Part shown: positions 10,212 through 19,659 of the stretch, piece by piece
Position numbering within the stretch: position 1 is the first letter of the stretch
Layout: the number at the start of each line of letters is the position of its first letter
Assembly (NCBI RefSeq): GCF_963678635.1
Contig: NC_087062.1
Location: 48,099,283-48,163,282, forward strand
Length of the DNA stretch: 64,000 nucleotides
Origin: Symsagittifera roscoffensis
Taxonomy: Eukaryota; Xenacoelomorpha; Acoela; Convolutidae
Direction of reading: 5' to 3'
The notes under the pieces: generated by a model
Seen by the model: only the letters and a program-made list of their open reading frames with translations
What the model was told of the DNA's origin: nothing
The model's database searches: none
Position numbers and translations under genes: made by a program

Positions 10212-10754
10212 CTACTCCTGGAGTTTGGCACACAGCTCGCTCTGATCTTTCTCCTTCTTTTCCAGCGTCTCGATCGTCTCCGACGTCTGGATCTCTATCT
10301 CACTCACCCTCACTTTCTTCAAAGGAGGAGCAGCTGTAGGAGAGTCGACCGAATGTGACGGGCCTGGCCCATCACGTTGTCTCTTCGCTCCGATGAGTGG
10401 CTGCGCCGGTTGGACTGGTAAGGGCATCTCACCTAGCCGGTGGTCCCTCTGCTCACCTAGTCCTGGCTCACGAGCCAGGTCGTGGCCAGACATTTCTCCA
10501 CGCCTCCATCTCATCAGTCGGTTTCGGCCTCTCTCGGCGGTCCCGGACTCACCGAAGGCCAACATCAACACGACTTCCGTAGGGCGATTCCCTCGACCCT
10601 CTCGTCCTAGTGCATTAAGGAGCGCGACCACAAACATCGCCAACCCCGGGTCTTCTCGTGTGAAATCACAATCGATCAGCCGCTGATAGATCTCGTCTAG
10701 AGTCGCTCCTAGACTCGCTGAGAGGAATTCCATGAATTCGTTCGTGTCACCCAT
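10212..10754 (-). CDS. N-terminal part of the accessory polyprotein
   Basis: This 180-codon frame starts at an ATG (MGDTNEFMEF). It has a helical N-terminal region, an Arg-rich middle, a Pro-rich stretch and a coiled coil that runs into a single TAG at 10212-10214. The same frame resumes directly after the TAG with more coiled coil. Minus-strand sequence about 90 bases upstream (TTGTTTTTTAG then ATC, near 10847) is a plausible 3' splice site, so the second polyprotein could be made from a spliced RNA as retroviral env is. No domain was identified. Confidence 0.6.
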   Translation of the reverse strand: MGDTNEFMEFLSASLGATLDEIYQRLIDCDFTREDPGLAMFVVALLNALGREGRGNRPTEVVLMLAFGESGTAERGRNRLMRWRRGEMSGHDLAREPGLGEQRDHRLGEMPLPVQPAQPLIGAKRQRDGPGPSHSVDSPTAAPPLKKVRVSEIEIQTSETIETLEKKEKDQSELCAKLQE

Positions 10755-11230
10755 TTCTTATCGTCTTGATTCTTGTTGTCGTGTCGTGTAATTTCTTTCT
10801 GTCTCGTCTGATTCAGTGTTCAGTAAACAATTTTCGATCAATCAAGATCTAAAAAACAAGTCGCGACTTAGAACCATCATTTTTGGATACAACATCATTC
10901 AATTCTTTAAAACTCTCCATTGAAATTCTTTTTTCAATTCTGATTTAAAAATTTAGCACCAAGGTGGATCGTCCACCTTTACCTTTGTCAGAGTAGCACG
11001 AATGTGCGCTGTCACCTTGATGACCTGGAGTATCCCAGGTCTTTCATGACACAAACATAAAACATATCACAAGAATAACGTAACACATAAACATATAAAC
11101 ATCACACACCTATACTATCACATAAAAACATAATCCCTAATACTGTACCTAAAACCTAACCTAACCTAAAAGTTGACTCTAATTCCTATCGACTAACCTA
11201 ATAAAAACCACTTATCGCCGAGCGCAATTC
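10755..11230 (-). other. Spacer between pol and the accessory polyprotein
   Basis: This 476 bp AT-rich spacer has no open frame. It contains a candidate 3' splice site (minus strand, near 10847). It also holds a short CCTAACCTAACCTAA run at about 11153-11168, too short to be telomeric. Confidence 0.5.
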
Positions 11231-13245
11231 TTAGCATATGCTCAGATAGTATTTTTTATGTAAGTAAACTTCTATGTCAGTCTCTGAGAATATCACATGT
11301 ACAAGTGCGTACAACTCTCTCCGATGTAGCTTTCCCCTATTAGGATCGTATACTGGCAACGAGAGAGAGGTCACTCCTCTCTCAACCAAAAAATCCCTAA
11401 TCGAGTCAAGGCCAATACCAAGCTCTTTGGATCTACGTGTTGCTTATCAGTGGCCTTGGTAACCAGGAAACACAAATATTTCCCTGGTATCTGTGATGCA
11501 ACAGGGGGAAGCACTATCATCCCTCCCACACCAGGCCTCTGTTTCCACAAAAACTCGATATTTTTATACTCTCTCTTGAAGTCAGCCGCTAGTGCTGTTT
11601 TGAAGCTTACGTCCGCGGTTATCGCTATGGCGCACGTGCGTTCCGTGAGTATGAAATCGCTGTCCGTTATGACGATATTGTTCGAATAATGGTTCGGTAG
11701 ATCAAAATACGATTCAAAGATTTGTCCAAAAGGTGGTTTTTTAGCATTCTCGCCCTCTGTCTCTAGTTCTCCGGTTTCTCTTGCCGATTTCAATTTTTTT
11801 ATTATCAGATTTTTGGTGTGGGTGAGTCCTACCCCCACTCCCTGGACAAAAATAACCATCGACGTCCCCGTCGATCGCCCAGAGTCTAGGAGATCGAGGT
11901 TGGATTGTGGAACACGTAGAGGACCATCTGGGGCGAACCAGTTGGACTCGGTATTGTCATGACTGATGTATTTGACGCCGTCTCTATCGACGTCCTGAAT
12001 CGTCAGGATCGTCTCTTTTGGATCTGTCGGCAGATCATGGAGCCATTCGAGCACGCGCAAGTTTGTTAGTTCTTGCTCATGAGTCTGTTCCGCTTCTGGT
12101 TCAAACTCCACCTCCGGTTCTGATCGATCGTCGATCCAATCTTGATCCATATCGTTCACAAGGTCGATTTCTTCTCGCATCGCCACTTCGTCCAGTCCCA
12201 TCAGCGAGTCTATGACATCACTTACTACTATCCTGTCTAAAACGAAGTCCTCGCCGTACGGATTGTATTTCTTCTGGTTTTCTCCTCTCTTGCTTTGGCG
12301 TGTTTCCATAGTGAGAGGAAAGTCAGGCTGTATTCCTTTGTCAATTTCGGTTTGTTCCGGGCAGTCCCAGTCTTCTTCGGCATAAGGTAGAGTTTCATCG
12401 TCCACCTCTACTCGATCGGTCAACTCGAGATCCAGTGGTAGATCGCAATCATCCACCACCTCATTCCCGTCGTTCTTGTCGCGAGTACCCCTTTCATTCA
12501 CTTCACAAGCAGGATCCACTATCAAATAGTCTCCCTCTTGCATGTCCGCTGGGATGCACCAATCCTCTGACGAGGCATTGTGTGGTTTGATATTCTCGTA
12601 ATGAGCTGCTCTTCCAGTGCTCAATCGATAAAAACGACCTCCTTGGTGCACCTTTGTTATCTGAAATGGACCACGCCATTTCTTTAATAATTTCTTGGTT
12701 CCTTTTGGTGGAACCACTTCCTGGAACACCCAGACGTAGTCGCCAACTGAGTAGGCTTTCGCATCAGCTGTCCTTTTATCAAACCTCCTTTTTTGTCTAA
12801 TTTGTGCCTGTTGCGTATTCCTCCTGCATAAGTCATTGAGGTCCTGCTGTCTTCTAATAACATCCCGAACGTACGTTTGCGGTGCTGTCCTCTTCCCCTC
12901 ATATTCAGGGTAGAAAAACGTCAACGGGAGCGCTTTTTCATGACCCGTTAACATCATGTGCGGACTTATTCCCGTGGTGGAATGCTCCGTGCTGTTGTAA
13001 GCACCCATCACTTGCGGCAAGTGCTTGTCCCAGTCATCCATGTAACGCGAGCAGTAGACTCTCAGCATGGATATCAGTGTGTGCGTTTTTGCCTCTCGAC
13101 TAGGCCATTCGTTTGCGGGTGATAAGTGGTCGAGTGGGCCTGCGCTACCTGTGACCTTTTCATCAACTCCTTCGTGAGATCGCCACGAATGCTTTGCCAT
13201 TTGTCCGATTGGAACGTGATGGGGCAGCCATGCCTCGCTATCCAC
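11231..13245 (-). CDS. Integrase C-terminal domain fused to a macrodomain-like domain
   Basis: The first part finishes the integrase core, then shows VGDYVWVF and WRGPF, typical of the SH3-like GPY/F module. A long acidic linker with several Asp/Glu runs follows. The last 150 or so residues resemble the OARD1/TARG1-type macrodomain fold: a CAIAITADVSF strand-helix, an FKREY helix, KYLCFLVTK, and, after a shift in frame at the A-run 11388-11393, GVTSLSLP and SETDIEVY. The stop in the first frame is at 11371; the shifted frame ends at 11231. The Gly-rich ADP-ribose loops of active macrodomains are not seen (FKTALA and YDPNRG occupy those places), so catalysis is doubtful. Frame is lost from 13074-14189 at the T-run 13086-13090. 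Confidence 0.75.
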
Positions 13246-14189
13246 ACATTTATCAAACGATCACACGTTTCTTCCGCCGATGCTGTCATGCAGGGTGCTG
13301 CTTCCGCATACTTGGTAAAATGGTCGATCATTACCAGCACCTGATTATAGCCCGTTGCTGTCATGCAGATTTTCTGATGATCAATTTGCACCACTTCGTT
13401 GAACCCTGACGACTCTATTGACTGTAGGGGGAACCTTAGCTTCCTGGGATCCTTGGCCTGCTGACATGACAGGCATGCTGCGATCCACTTCTCACACGCC
13501 TTCTTCAATCCCGGCCATTCGAATCGTTTCTGTATCCTGTTATACACTTTGTCCACGCCTTGATGGCCCATCTGATCATGTGAGCGAAAGAGCAATTCGG
13601 TCTGGTACAACTGTGGTAACACTATTGAATTGTATTTATAGAGGACCTTGTCCTCCTCTTTTCGTTTGCAGGCTACGATTCCGTCCTTGTTCAGGTACAA
13701 CAAGTCGTTTCGCTTCAGGTAGAAATGCTTCAGGATTTTGTAGCTGTCTTCTTCCAAATCTCCCTTGTCAAGTGCTCCATTCTCGATCCATCTCTTCAGA
13801 CTGCTCGTCATTCTGTCATTTCGTTGAGCCCTTAGGAGATCCGACAGCCTGTACCTGGCTTTCAAATACGTCTTCACCACGTTCATTTGCCCACTCATTA
13901 TCTCCGGAGCATGAGCATCGTCCATCAACTTGACACACCATATCTTTTTCAAAGGCGTCGCTTCCTGCACAGATGGTTCCAGATTGGTACGGACGACCGT
14001 ACCATGTGGCAGCAATCTGGTTGGGCGTTTCGAAACTGCTATCAGCTCGAGCTCGTCTGCGGCATTATCTACCACAGTGCCCTCTTCATCTGAGGTGTAT
14101 CTGTCCCTGTCTGGATCCTGATGTGTTTCTCGGTCCAGCCCACGCTGCTTCCAGTCTACCAATAAGGAGTGGATTGCGATTTCTGACAT
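13074..14189 (-). CDS. Integrase, zinc-binding and catalytic core
   Basis: This segment inserts the cDNA into host DNA. Visible features are the HHCC zinc finger (His204, His209, Cys239, Cys242) and the D,D-35-E triad (Asp270 in QIDHQ, Asp329 in FQSDK, Glu365 in GLVERQ). The Gly and Phe that usually follow the second Asp are missing. The frame ends at 13074 in a homopolymer and continues in the next frame. Upstream it is in the same frame as the RT segment, with only the TAA at 14277-14279 between them. Confidence 0.9.
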   Translation of the reverse strand: MSEIAIHSLLVDWKQRGLDRETHQDPDRDRYTSDEEGTVVDNAADELELIAVSKRPTRLLPHGTVVRTNLEPSVQEATPLKKIWCVKLMDDAHAPEIMSGQMNVVKTYLKARYRLSDLLRAQRNDRMTSSLKRWIENGALDKGDLEEDSYKILKHFYLKRNDLLYLNKDGIVACKRKEEDKVLYKYNSIVLPQLYQTELLFRSHDQMGHQGVDKVYNRIQKRFEWPGLKKACEKWIAACLSCQQAKDPRKLRFPLQSIESSGFNEVVQIDHQKICMTATGYNQVLVMIDHFTKYAEAAPCMTASAEETCDRLINVWIARHGCPITFQSDKWQSIRGDLTKELMKRSQVAQAHSTTYHPQTNGLVERQKRTH

Positions 14190-14276
14190 ATAGGATTTGG
14201 AAGTTGTTTCAGACGTGTTGTCCCAGGACTGGGGTCCCGAGTCAACACTTGAGTCGACTGATTCTCCAACATCATA

Positions 14277-16397
14277 TTACAAGTTGTCTGAGATGTTTTT
14301 TTTCGACTCCCCGGACAAAACTCTGTCCATCGGTCGCTTTGAACCCGACTCCCCGGACAAAATTCTGCCCCTAGGTGGTCTAGTCAACCTCTCCCCGGAC
14401 AAGTCGTCCTGCACGGGCTCAAAGGTGTCCGACTCCTCAGACGAGTCGTCCTTGACTGGCTCGAAGGTATCAGACTCCCCGGACATTGTCTCGTCCACGG
14501 GCGAACAATCTGGGCTCGGCTCGTATTCCTCTTTTGCATCCGTGAAGTGCACTCTCCTCGTGAAGCTAGATTTCGACCTGATCCTGACTTCCTCAGTAGT
14601 TTGGTTCTGATTCAGTGTTCCATATTCAGTGAACGAAGTTCTCAACAAGACTTCCTTCGGCATCGAGCTCACCAGCTGGTTGACAATCGACCTGCAATCC
14701 CGTTCAACGCCTCGGCTGCGAATGGACACTGGCCTCTTCTCTGTTCTCTCGGTGACAGTCAACCGCTGCATGGTCTCCATCCATTCACGATCATGCCTAT
14801 CCACTTCCCTGTCCAACAAGTCACGGAGTTTTCCCATGACGTCCGGCGCCACGTTCACCGTCTTGTTCAATAGAGCCATGCTGTTTATACCCAGCCTGGT
14901 TAGTTCTTGCTGTACCAAGTTGGATCGGACTAGCAGATCCAACGGAACGGGCTCGCCTCTGGCTAAAAGCTTTATCTCCGCGGCCGTCTCCACTGGAAGG
15001 TCAGGGTGTCCAGGTATAGGATGTCCTGACTTGTCTAACCACCTAGTAAGTGGCAGCTTGTCGTAGGTTTCTTTGTCCAGAAAGGAAAACCCGTCTTTGA
15101 TCTCTGATTGGTTAGCCTGTTTCTCCTCGAGGCGCTCATAAAATTCTGTCTTTTTACTGAGGCTATCTGCGTTCTGGTGCTTGTCACGGGTACGGTGCTC
15201 TATGATCATGTGGTATCCATCCAGGCGCACGATCCAACGACCAATAAAGCTTTGGTCCATCGAATAGGTTTTCAGCCAGGCAAGGGCACGGTTATCCATA
15301 CGTAACTTGAAGGGAGCACTCCCCAAGTAGGCCCTGTATTTTTCCACGAAAGTGATCACCGCAAACATCTCCGCTTTTGGTGCGCCGTACTTCATTTCAG
15401 TATCACTCAGGACTTTACTCCCGTAGGCTATCGGACGAAGAACCGTTCTCCCGTTCCACTCCTGCTCCTGGTGAAGTATGCCCGATATCGCAACCACTGA
15501 TGCATCCGTGTCCAGCACGAACATCCCCTTCTCTGTTGGCATGCCGAGGACCGGTGCCTCGCAAAGTTCACGTTTGATGTTTTCAAATGAAACTTGTGCC
15601 TCATCAGTCCAGGTGAACTTTTTGCCCTTGTTTCTCATCAACCCCTGCATGGGGTATATTTTGTCAGCATACCCCTTGATGAACTCTCGATAATAATTTG
15701 CGAATCCCAGAAAACTCATCAGCTGTGTATCTGTTTTAGGTGCCTTCCAGGTCAGCACCGCTTCAACCGCTTCGGGATCTGGTCTCACTCCATGTTTGTC
15801 AACCAGGCGGCCCAGATACTTTATGGAATCCCTGAGGATTTCACACTTAGAGGGTTTGCATTTCAGACCCGCCTGCTTCATGCAAGAAAACACCTCCTCC
15901 AACCTCTCTATGGGGTCTTCTAAGGTTGGTGTTGCAATCACGACATCATCGACATAACACATGATGAGATTCCCGTATTTCTTAGTGACGCTCGTGAGTG
16001 CCTGGGCCATCAGTCGCTGGAATGTGGCCGTCGCGTTGCACAATCCGAATGGCATCCTCTTCCACTGGAACAGTCCCAGCTCACACGCGAAGCCTGTTTT
16101 CTCTCGATCTTGCTTTCTGAGTGGCACTTGCCAGAATGCAGAGCCCAAATCCAACGTCGTGAAGAACTTCGCGTCTCCCGGCTTGGATAGGCTCTCATCG
16201 ATGCGGGGAATCGGGTATGCGTCCTTTATAGTCACTGCGTTCAGATAACGGAAATCACAACAAAATCTGAGTTGTCCCCCTTTCTTTTTCGCCATGACCA
16301 CACCACAAGCCCATGGGGACTTCGACGGCTCGATCATGTCGTACTCCATTAACATCTCGATTTCCTTCCTACACGTTTCTGACTTGTTTGGGGTCAT
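14277..16397 (-). CDS. Reverse transcriptase and RNase H
   Basis: Ty3/gypsy RT motifs occur in order: LRFCCDFRYLN, FTTLDLGSAFWQVP, MPFGLCNA, and the catalytic YVDD near residues 148-151, then YLGR and the thumb (SFLGFANYYREFI). RNase H follows with DTDAS, an APKAE glutamate, LRMDNRAL and NADSLS. A Lys/Asp-rich tether with near-repeats of a SGES-type unit precedes the stop. The ATG at 16397 overlaps the stop of the protease frame (ATGA). The domain logic suggests one continuous pol broken by a -1 shift rather than a true new start. Confidence 0.95.
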   Translation of the reverse strand: MTPNKSETCRKEIEMLMEYDMIEPSKSPWACGVVMAKKKGGQLRFCCDFRYLNAVTIKDAYPIPRIDESLSKPGDAKFFTTLDLGSAFWQVPLRKQDREKTGFACELGLFQWKRMPFGLCNATATFQRLMAQALTSVTKKYGNLIMCYVDDVVIATPTLEDPIERLEEVFSCMKQAGLKCKPSKCEILRDSIKYLGRLVDKHGVRPDPEAVEAVLTWKAPKTDTQLMSFLGFANYYREFIKGYADKIYPMQGLMRNKGKKFTWTDEAQVSFENIKRELCEAPVLGMPTEKGMFVLDTDASVVAISGILHQEQEWNGRTVLRPIAYGSKVLSDTEMKYGAPKAEMFAVITFVEKYRAYLGSAPFKLRMDNRALAWLKTYSMDQSFIGRWIVRLDGYHMIIEHRTRDKHQNADSLSKKTEFYERLEEKQANQSEIKDGFSFLDKETYDKLPLTRWLDKSGHPIPGHPDLPVETAAEIKLLARGEPVPLDLLVRSNLVQQELTRLGINSMALLNKTVNVAPDVMGKLRDLLDREVDRHDREWMETMQRLTVTERTEKRPVSIRSRGVERDCRSIVNQLVSSMPKEVLLRTSFTEYGTLNQNQTTEEVRIRSKSSFTRRVHFTDAKEEYEPSPDCSPVDETMSGESDTFEPVKDDSSEESDTFEPVQDDLSGERLTRPPRGRILSGESGSKRPMDRVLSGESKKNISDNL

Positions 16398-18121
16398 TCT
16401 TCCCTATGAGGTACCGAGCCCTCTTCTATCTCAATCTCGTGCTCTACAAAATTGCAACAACCTATGTCAGCCTTATGTTTCGAAAAAACGTCAGTGTTCC
16501 AATTTAGCACCGCTCTGAGCGAATCTAGTTCCTTGTCTGATATTTTACCCTTTAGATGTTCTATCTCAGGTAGGACAGGTTTATTCGCTGCTAACTCTGC
16601 CTCCGTCGGTCTCTCAGGGAAGTTGGAACAACTAGACAGCCCATCATCTGTTTCCGACTTCATTGAAAACAATTTCCTAGAAGATTTCAATTCATTCACT
16701 CTTTTCATTATACATTCTTGGTTCGCATGCAATGGACATTTAGTTACATCAAACTTTTTCAAGTTCTCCACACTCTGAAAGTCTGTGTTCAGAGGCAAAG
16801 CGTAGCCAAGTTTCTTTCCCCTCTGTATTGTCACTGTTGTTGCTTCTGTGTTCAATAACACACTCATACACAGTCCGCTCTGAGTGAGTGAGAAGCTTCT
16901 TCCTAAAATAGCCGAGCTTTTACTGTTTGGATTTGGTACCAGACACACCTGTATGTCATTGCTGAGTTCATTCAAGTTCCTCATCCTAAACGTCGCTACT
17001 ACGGCTTGGTTTGGTTTTAATCTAACTTTTCGATCCAGAAAAATTGGCACCTTGGCCTGATTAATTAAGATCTTATTAAGGGGTCTTTTCTCATACTTTC
17101 TCCCAGGATCCTTGATCCTAATCAATCCGTCATTGAGATCGATCGTGACGTCAAAGTTGCGAACGAAATCCCTCCCTAAGATGAACTGGTCGGATTCGTC
17201 CAAATTCTCTACTACTAGGAAGCTCATCCAAAGATGTCTTCCTCCGAGCTGCAGTGAAATGATCGGGGTTCGTCCGGTGACATAGATCGCTCCCTGATTG
17301 GCAGCTGCCAACCTGATGTTTGTCGGTATGAGATCCGACCTTTCGAAACCCATGTCGGTCCAAGTTTTGACTGGCATGACACTAACCACTGCTCCCGTGT
17401 CTAGCAGTCCCTTTACTGAAAGTTGTCTGCCTTGCACGTCCAGAACGTGTGCGGCCAGATCGGCCTCGCAACCAATATGCACCGCATCTTGTTCGAGCAT
17501 CGCGTTGTTTCCGATTCGTCTGACCTTCAGCTTCTCTTGACCAATGTATATCCGGCCAATCTGATCGTTCGCATCAGTTATGTGAGCTTTCGTGTAGATA
17601 TTGATGCCATCCACATTCATCAGGATCGGGTAAGGGCCATGGACATCGATATAATGTCCGTCCACTTTCATCAGCCTCGGACCTCCCGTCGTGAGCAGCG
17701 CTCGCACTGCCCTGGTGTCCAGTTTGGGATCCTTCTCCTTCAGGTAGTCGGCATAGATGTCCAGGTGGACTAGTGTAATCTCGGATGGTTCACTCAAGTT
17801 CTTGACCACCTGGTGCCCTGTGACTGAGATGATGGACATTATTTTGGTCCCCGCCTTCGTCATGCCGAAAGTCTTACCAGATATAACGTTCAGTTTAAGT
17901 CCCTGTTTCTTGGGTTCCTCTTTGTCTTCTGCTTTTATCGTTTTACCCAGGACATTAAAACTTTCCCGAAGATCTGTGCTCTCCAGCTCCGACCTTACCC
18001 ATTGCTCCACTTCTTTTGTGGCTAGGTCCTGTTTGACATTCTGCAGCGCTGTCCTTGCCGCCAGGCCGTAATCCACCTTGAGTGGGCTAGACGACTCTGC
18101 TTCGAGGTTCGAGGCTACCAC
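16394..18121 (-). CDS. Retroviral-type aspartic protease and RT N-terminal connection
   Basis: The protease that matures Gag-Pol is marked by LLDTGAVVSVMP (catalytic Asp241-Thr-Gly) and the later ILGRDF signature near residues 314-319. The N-terminal 200 residues are a helical and beta-rich region of unknown role. After the protease comes the usual linker into RT, ending at EEGSVPHREE just before the RT fingers. The frame opens with GTG in the overlap with gag (18115-18121), consistent with -1 frameshifting from gag or with a lost base. Confidence 0.9.
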   Translation of the reverse strand: MVASNLEAESSSPLKVDYGLAARTALQNVKQDLATKEVEQWVRSELESTDLRESFNVLGKTIKAEDKEEPKKQGLKLNVISGKTFGMTKAGTKIMSIISVTGHQVVKNLSEPSEITLVHLDIYADYLKEKDPKLDTRAVRALLTTGGPRLMKVDGHYIDVHGPYPILMNVDGINIYTKAHITDANDQIGRIYIGQEKLKVRRIGNNAMLEQDAVHIGCEADLAAHVLDVQGRQLSVKGLLDTGAVVSVMPVKTWTDMGFERSDLIPTNIRLAAANQGAIYVTGRTPIISLQLGGRHLWMSFLVVENLDESDQFILGRDFVRNFDVTIDLNDGLIRIKDPGRKYEKRPLNKILINQAKVPIFLDRKVRLKPNQAVVATFRMRNLNELSNDIQVCLVPNPNSKSSAILGRSFSLTQSGLCMSVLLNTEATTVTIQRGKKLGYALPLNTDFQSVENLKKFDVTKCPLHANQECIMKRVNELKSSRKLFSMKSETDDGLSSCSNFPERPTEAELAANKPVLPEIEHLKGKISDKELDSLRAVLNWNTDVFSKHKADIGCCNFVEHEIEIEEGSVPHREE

Positions 18122-19659
18122 CTCGTCAGGCCATGTCCTAACCCTTTGGTCGTGAAGGTGCTCGGTGTCGTCTCCTTTCTCCGAGATTCAGCCTCGTTCA
18201 TCAGACGTGCTCGACTGGCCTTGACACCCGAAAGCGCCTCTTCGTGGCGGGGATGTTTCGCGTCCGCTACTGCGTCCCAAAATTGAGTACAATCCGACTT
18301 GAAGTGTCCCTCCAAATTACAGAAGAAACACCTCGGACCATATTTCATGATGAGCCCTCTGAAATACTCTTCATGATCCTCGTCGGTCGCGTCGTCGTCC
18401 TCGAGAAAGTAGCCTATGGCCTTCATGTTCTGTTTGTATGCAGAACACGCAGAAACGTGATGGTCCATCGAACCACAATTTGCACACGACCTCCTCTTGT
18501 CCATGTCATCGCGAGGTTTGTACCAACTGGAATTCGCACCAGTGTTTGTCCCGCTATAGTTGCCATATTTGCTGTAACGGTTTTGCGCCCTCGGTTTTAT
18601 GAGTAAATACTCGCGTGACTTCATACGCAAGTCGTCAGGCGTGGGTACCTGGTCAAGCGACAGGGTGAAGTGAGTGGCCAACATCGTCTTCAACTCCTCA
18701 CTCCTTACTCCATCCATGAACTTCGAAGCAATTGCCAAGTTTCGCTCGGATATTCTCTCATCCGGGTTGCTTCTCCTCCTGAGCAATTCAAGGCCGTCCA
18801 AGAATTTATCTATTGATTCTTCATCTCTTTGACGCCTCTTCTCGAACTTCACCATAGCCTGGTGCCCTTGTACTCCAGAGCCGAAACGATTCAGCAGGAT
18901 GTCGAATATCTTGCGAGCGCTGTCTCTCTCATTGGCTCTTTTCGCCATTACACAACTTAATGCAGTACCCTCCAGGTTGCTCGTCAGCGCGCTGCACTCT
19001 TGTTTCTTGGAGAGATTCTCTTCCTCAAAGTGTAACTTCATCACCTCTATCCAAGTATCAATGCAGCCGTCTGACTCGTCTTTATATGACTTCGGCTTTT
19101 TCAGTGTTCTTCTTGACCTCTCTCCTCTCTCGGTTGACTTCGAGAGCTTGGTGATGAATGTTTCAAGAGATCTGTTCAGAGGCTCAAACATCGAGACATA
19201 CATCGTCGTGTCTTGTGAGACTGTAATCAGATCTGGTACTGAACTGACTTGTGGCACGGTTGGCAATCTTGTCTCCGGGGTGGCATCTGCCTCCGGCGGG
19301 ACTGGATTCGTCCAGCCAGGCCTCTGCGGGGCTGCCCTTGGCCGCTCCTTGTTTCTATGTTCGTAGTTCGTTCTCGAGCCTTGCTGGGCTCTAGCATTGC
19401 TGCCCGTACCATCTCCAACATTCGCATGGCGTGAGCGCTCCCTTGGGTTGGAATGTTCCTGCCAACTACTCCCATTCAGGATCGCGTCAAGCTTCCGCAT
19501 CATTAAGTCAGACTTTGCATCTAACCTCTTCTCCAGGCTAGTCATCGTGTGGGCATAGGTACTATCATGATCGTTCAACAATCGTTCGATCTCTCTGGTC
19601 ATCCTAGCCTCTCTTTCGTATGACTCCTTGTTCGCTTGTGCCAGGCTCTCCGCAGGCAT
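18115..19659 (-). CDS. Gag capsid and nucleocapsid part
   Basis: A retrotransposon Gag capsid-like helical domain lies around residues 180-360 (DTWIEVMKLHF, FDILLNRFG, SIDKFLDGLELLRRRS). Two CCHC zinc knuckles follow (CANCGSMDHHVSAC and CFFCNLEGHFKSDC). These package the RNA genome into virus-like particles. The apparent start codon overlaps the upstream Gag frame, and the coiled coil is continuous across the junction, so this is the second half of one Gag. Confidence 0.92.
   Translation of the reverse strand: MPAESLAQANKESYEREARMTREIERLLNDHDSTYAHTMTSLEKRLDAKSDLMMRKLDAILNGSSWQEHSNPRERSRHANVGDGTGSNARAQQGSRTNYEHRNKERPRAAPQRPGWTNPVPPEADATPETRLPTVPQVSSVPDLITVSQDTTMYVSMFEPLNRSLETFITKLSKSTERGERSRRTLKKPKSYKDESDGCIDTWIEVMKLHFEEENLSKKQECSALTSNLEGTALSCVMAKRANERDSARKIFDILLNRFGSGVQGHQAMVKFEKRRQRDEESIDKFLDGLELLRRRSNPDERISERNLAIASKFMDGVRSEELKTMLATHFTLSLDQVPTPDDLRMKSREYLLIKPRAQNRYSKYGNYSGTNTGANSSWYKPRDDMDKRRSCANCGSMDHHVSACSAYKQNMKAIGYFLEDDDATDEDHEEYFRGLIMKYGPRCFFCNLEGHFKSDCTQFWDAVADAKHPRHEEALSGVKASRARLMNEAESRRKETTPSTFTTKGLGHGLTRW

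Noticed and set aside
11153..11168. CCTAACCTAACCTAA as telomeric repeat
   Set aside because: Only about three units inside the retroelement; too short for a telomere or interstitial array.
11231..11800. Active ADP-ribosyl hydrolase
   Set aside because: Both glycine-rich loops expected to hold ADP-ribose are replaced, so I call only a macrodomain-like fold.
13080..13095. Programmed -1 slippery heptamer in integrase
   Set aside because: Only five A are present and the zero frame does not fit X-XXY-YYZ; a lost base in the run is simpler, and frameshifting inside an integrase domain would be unusual.
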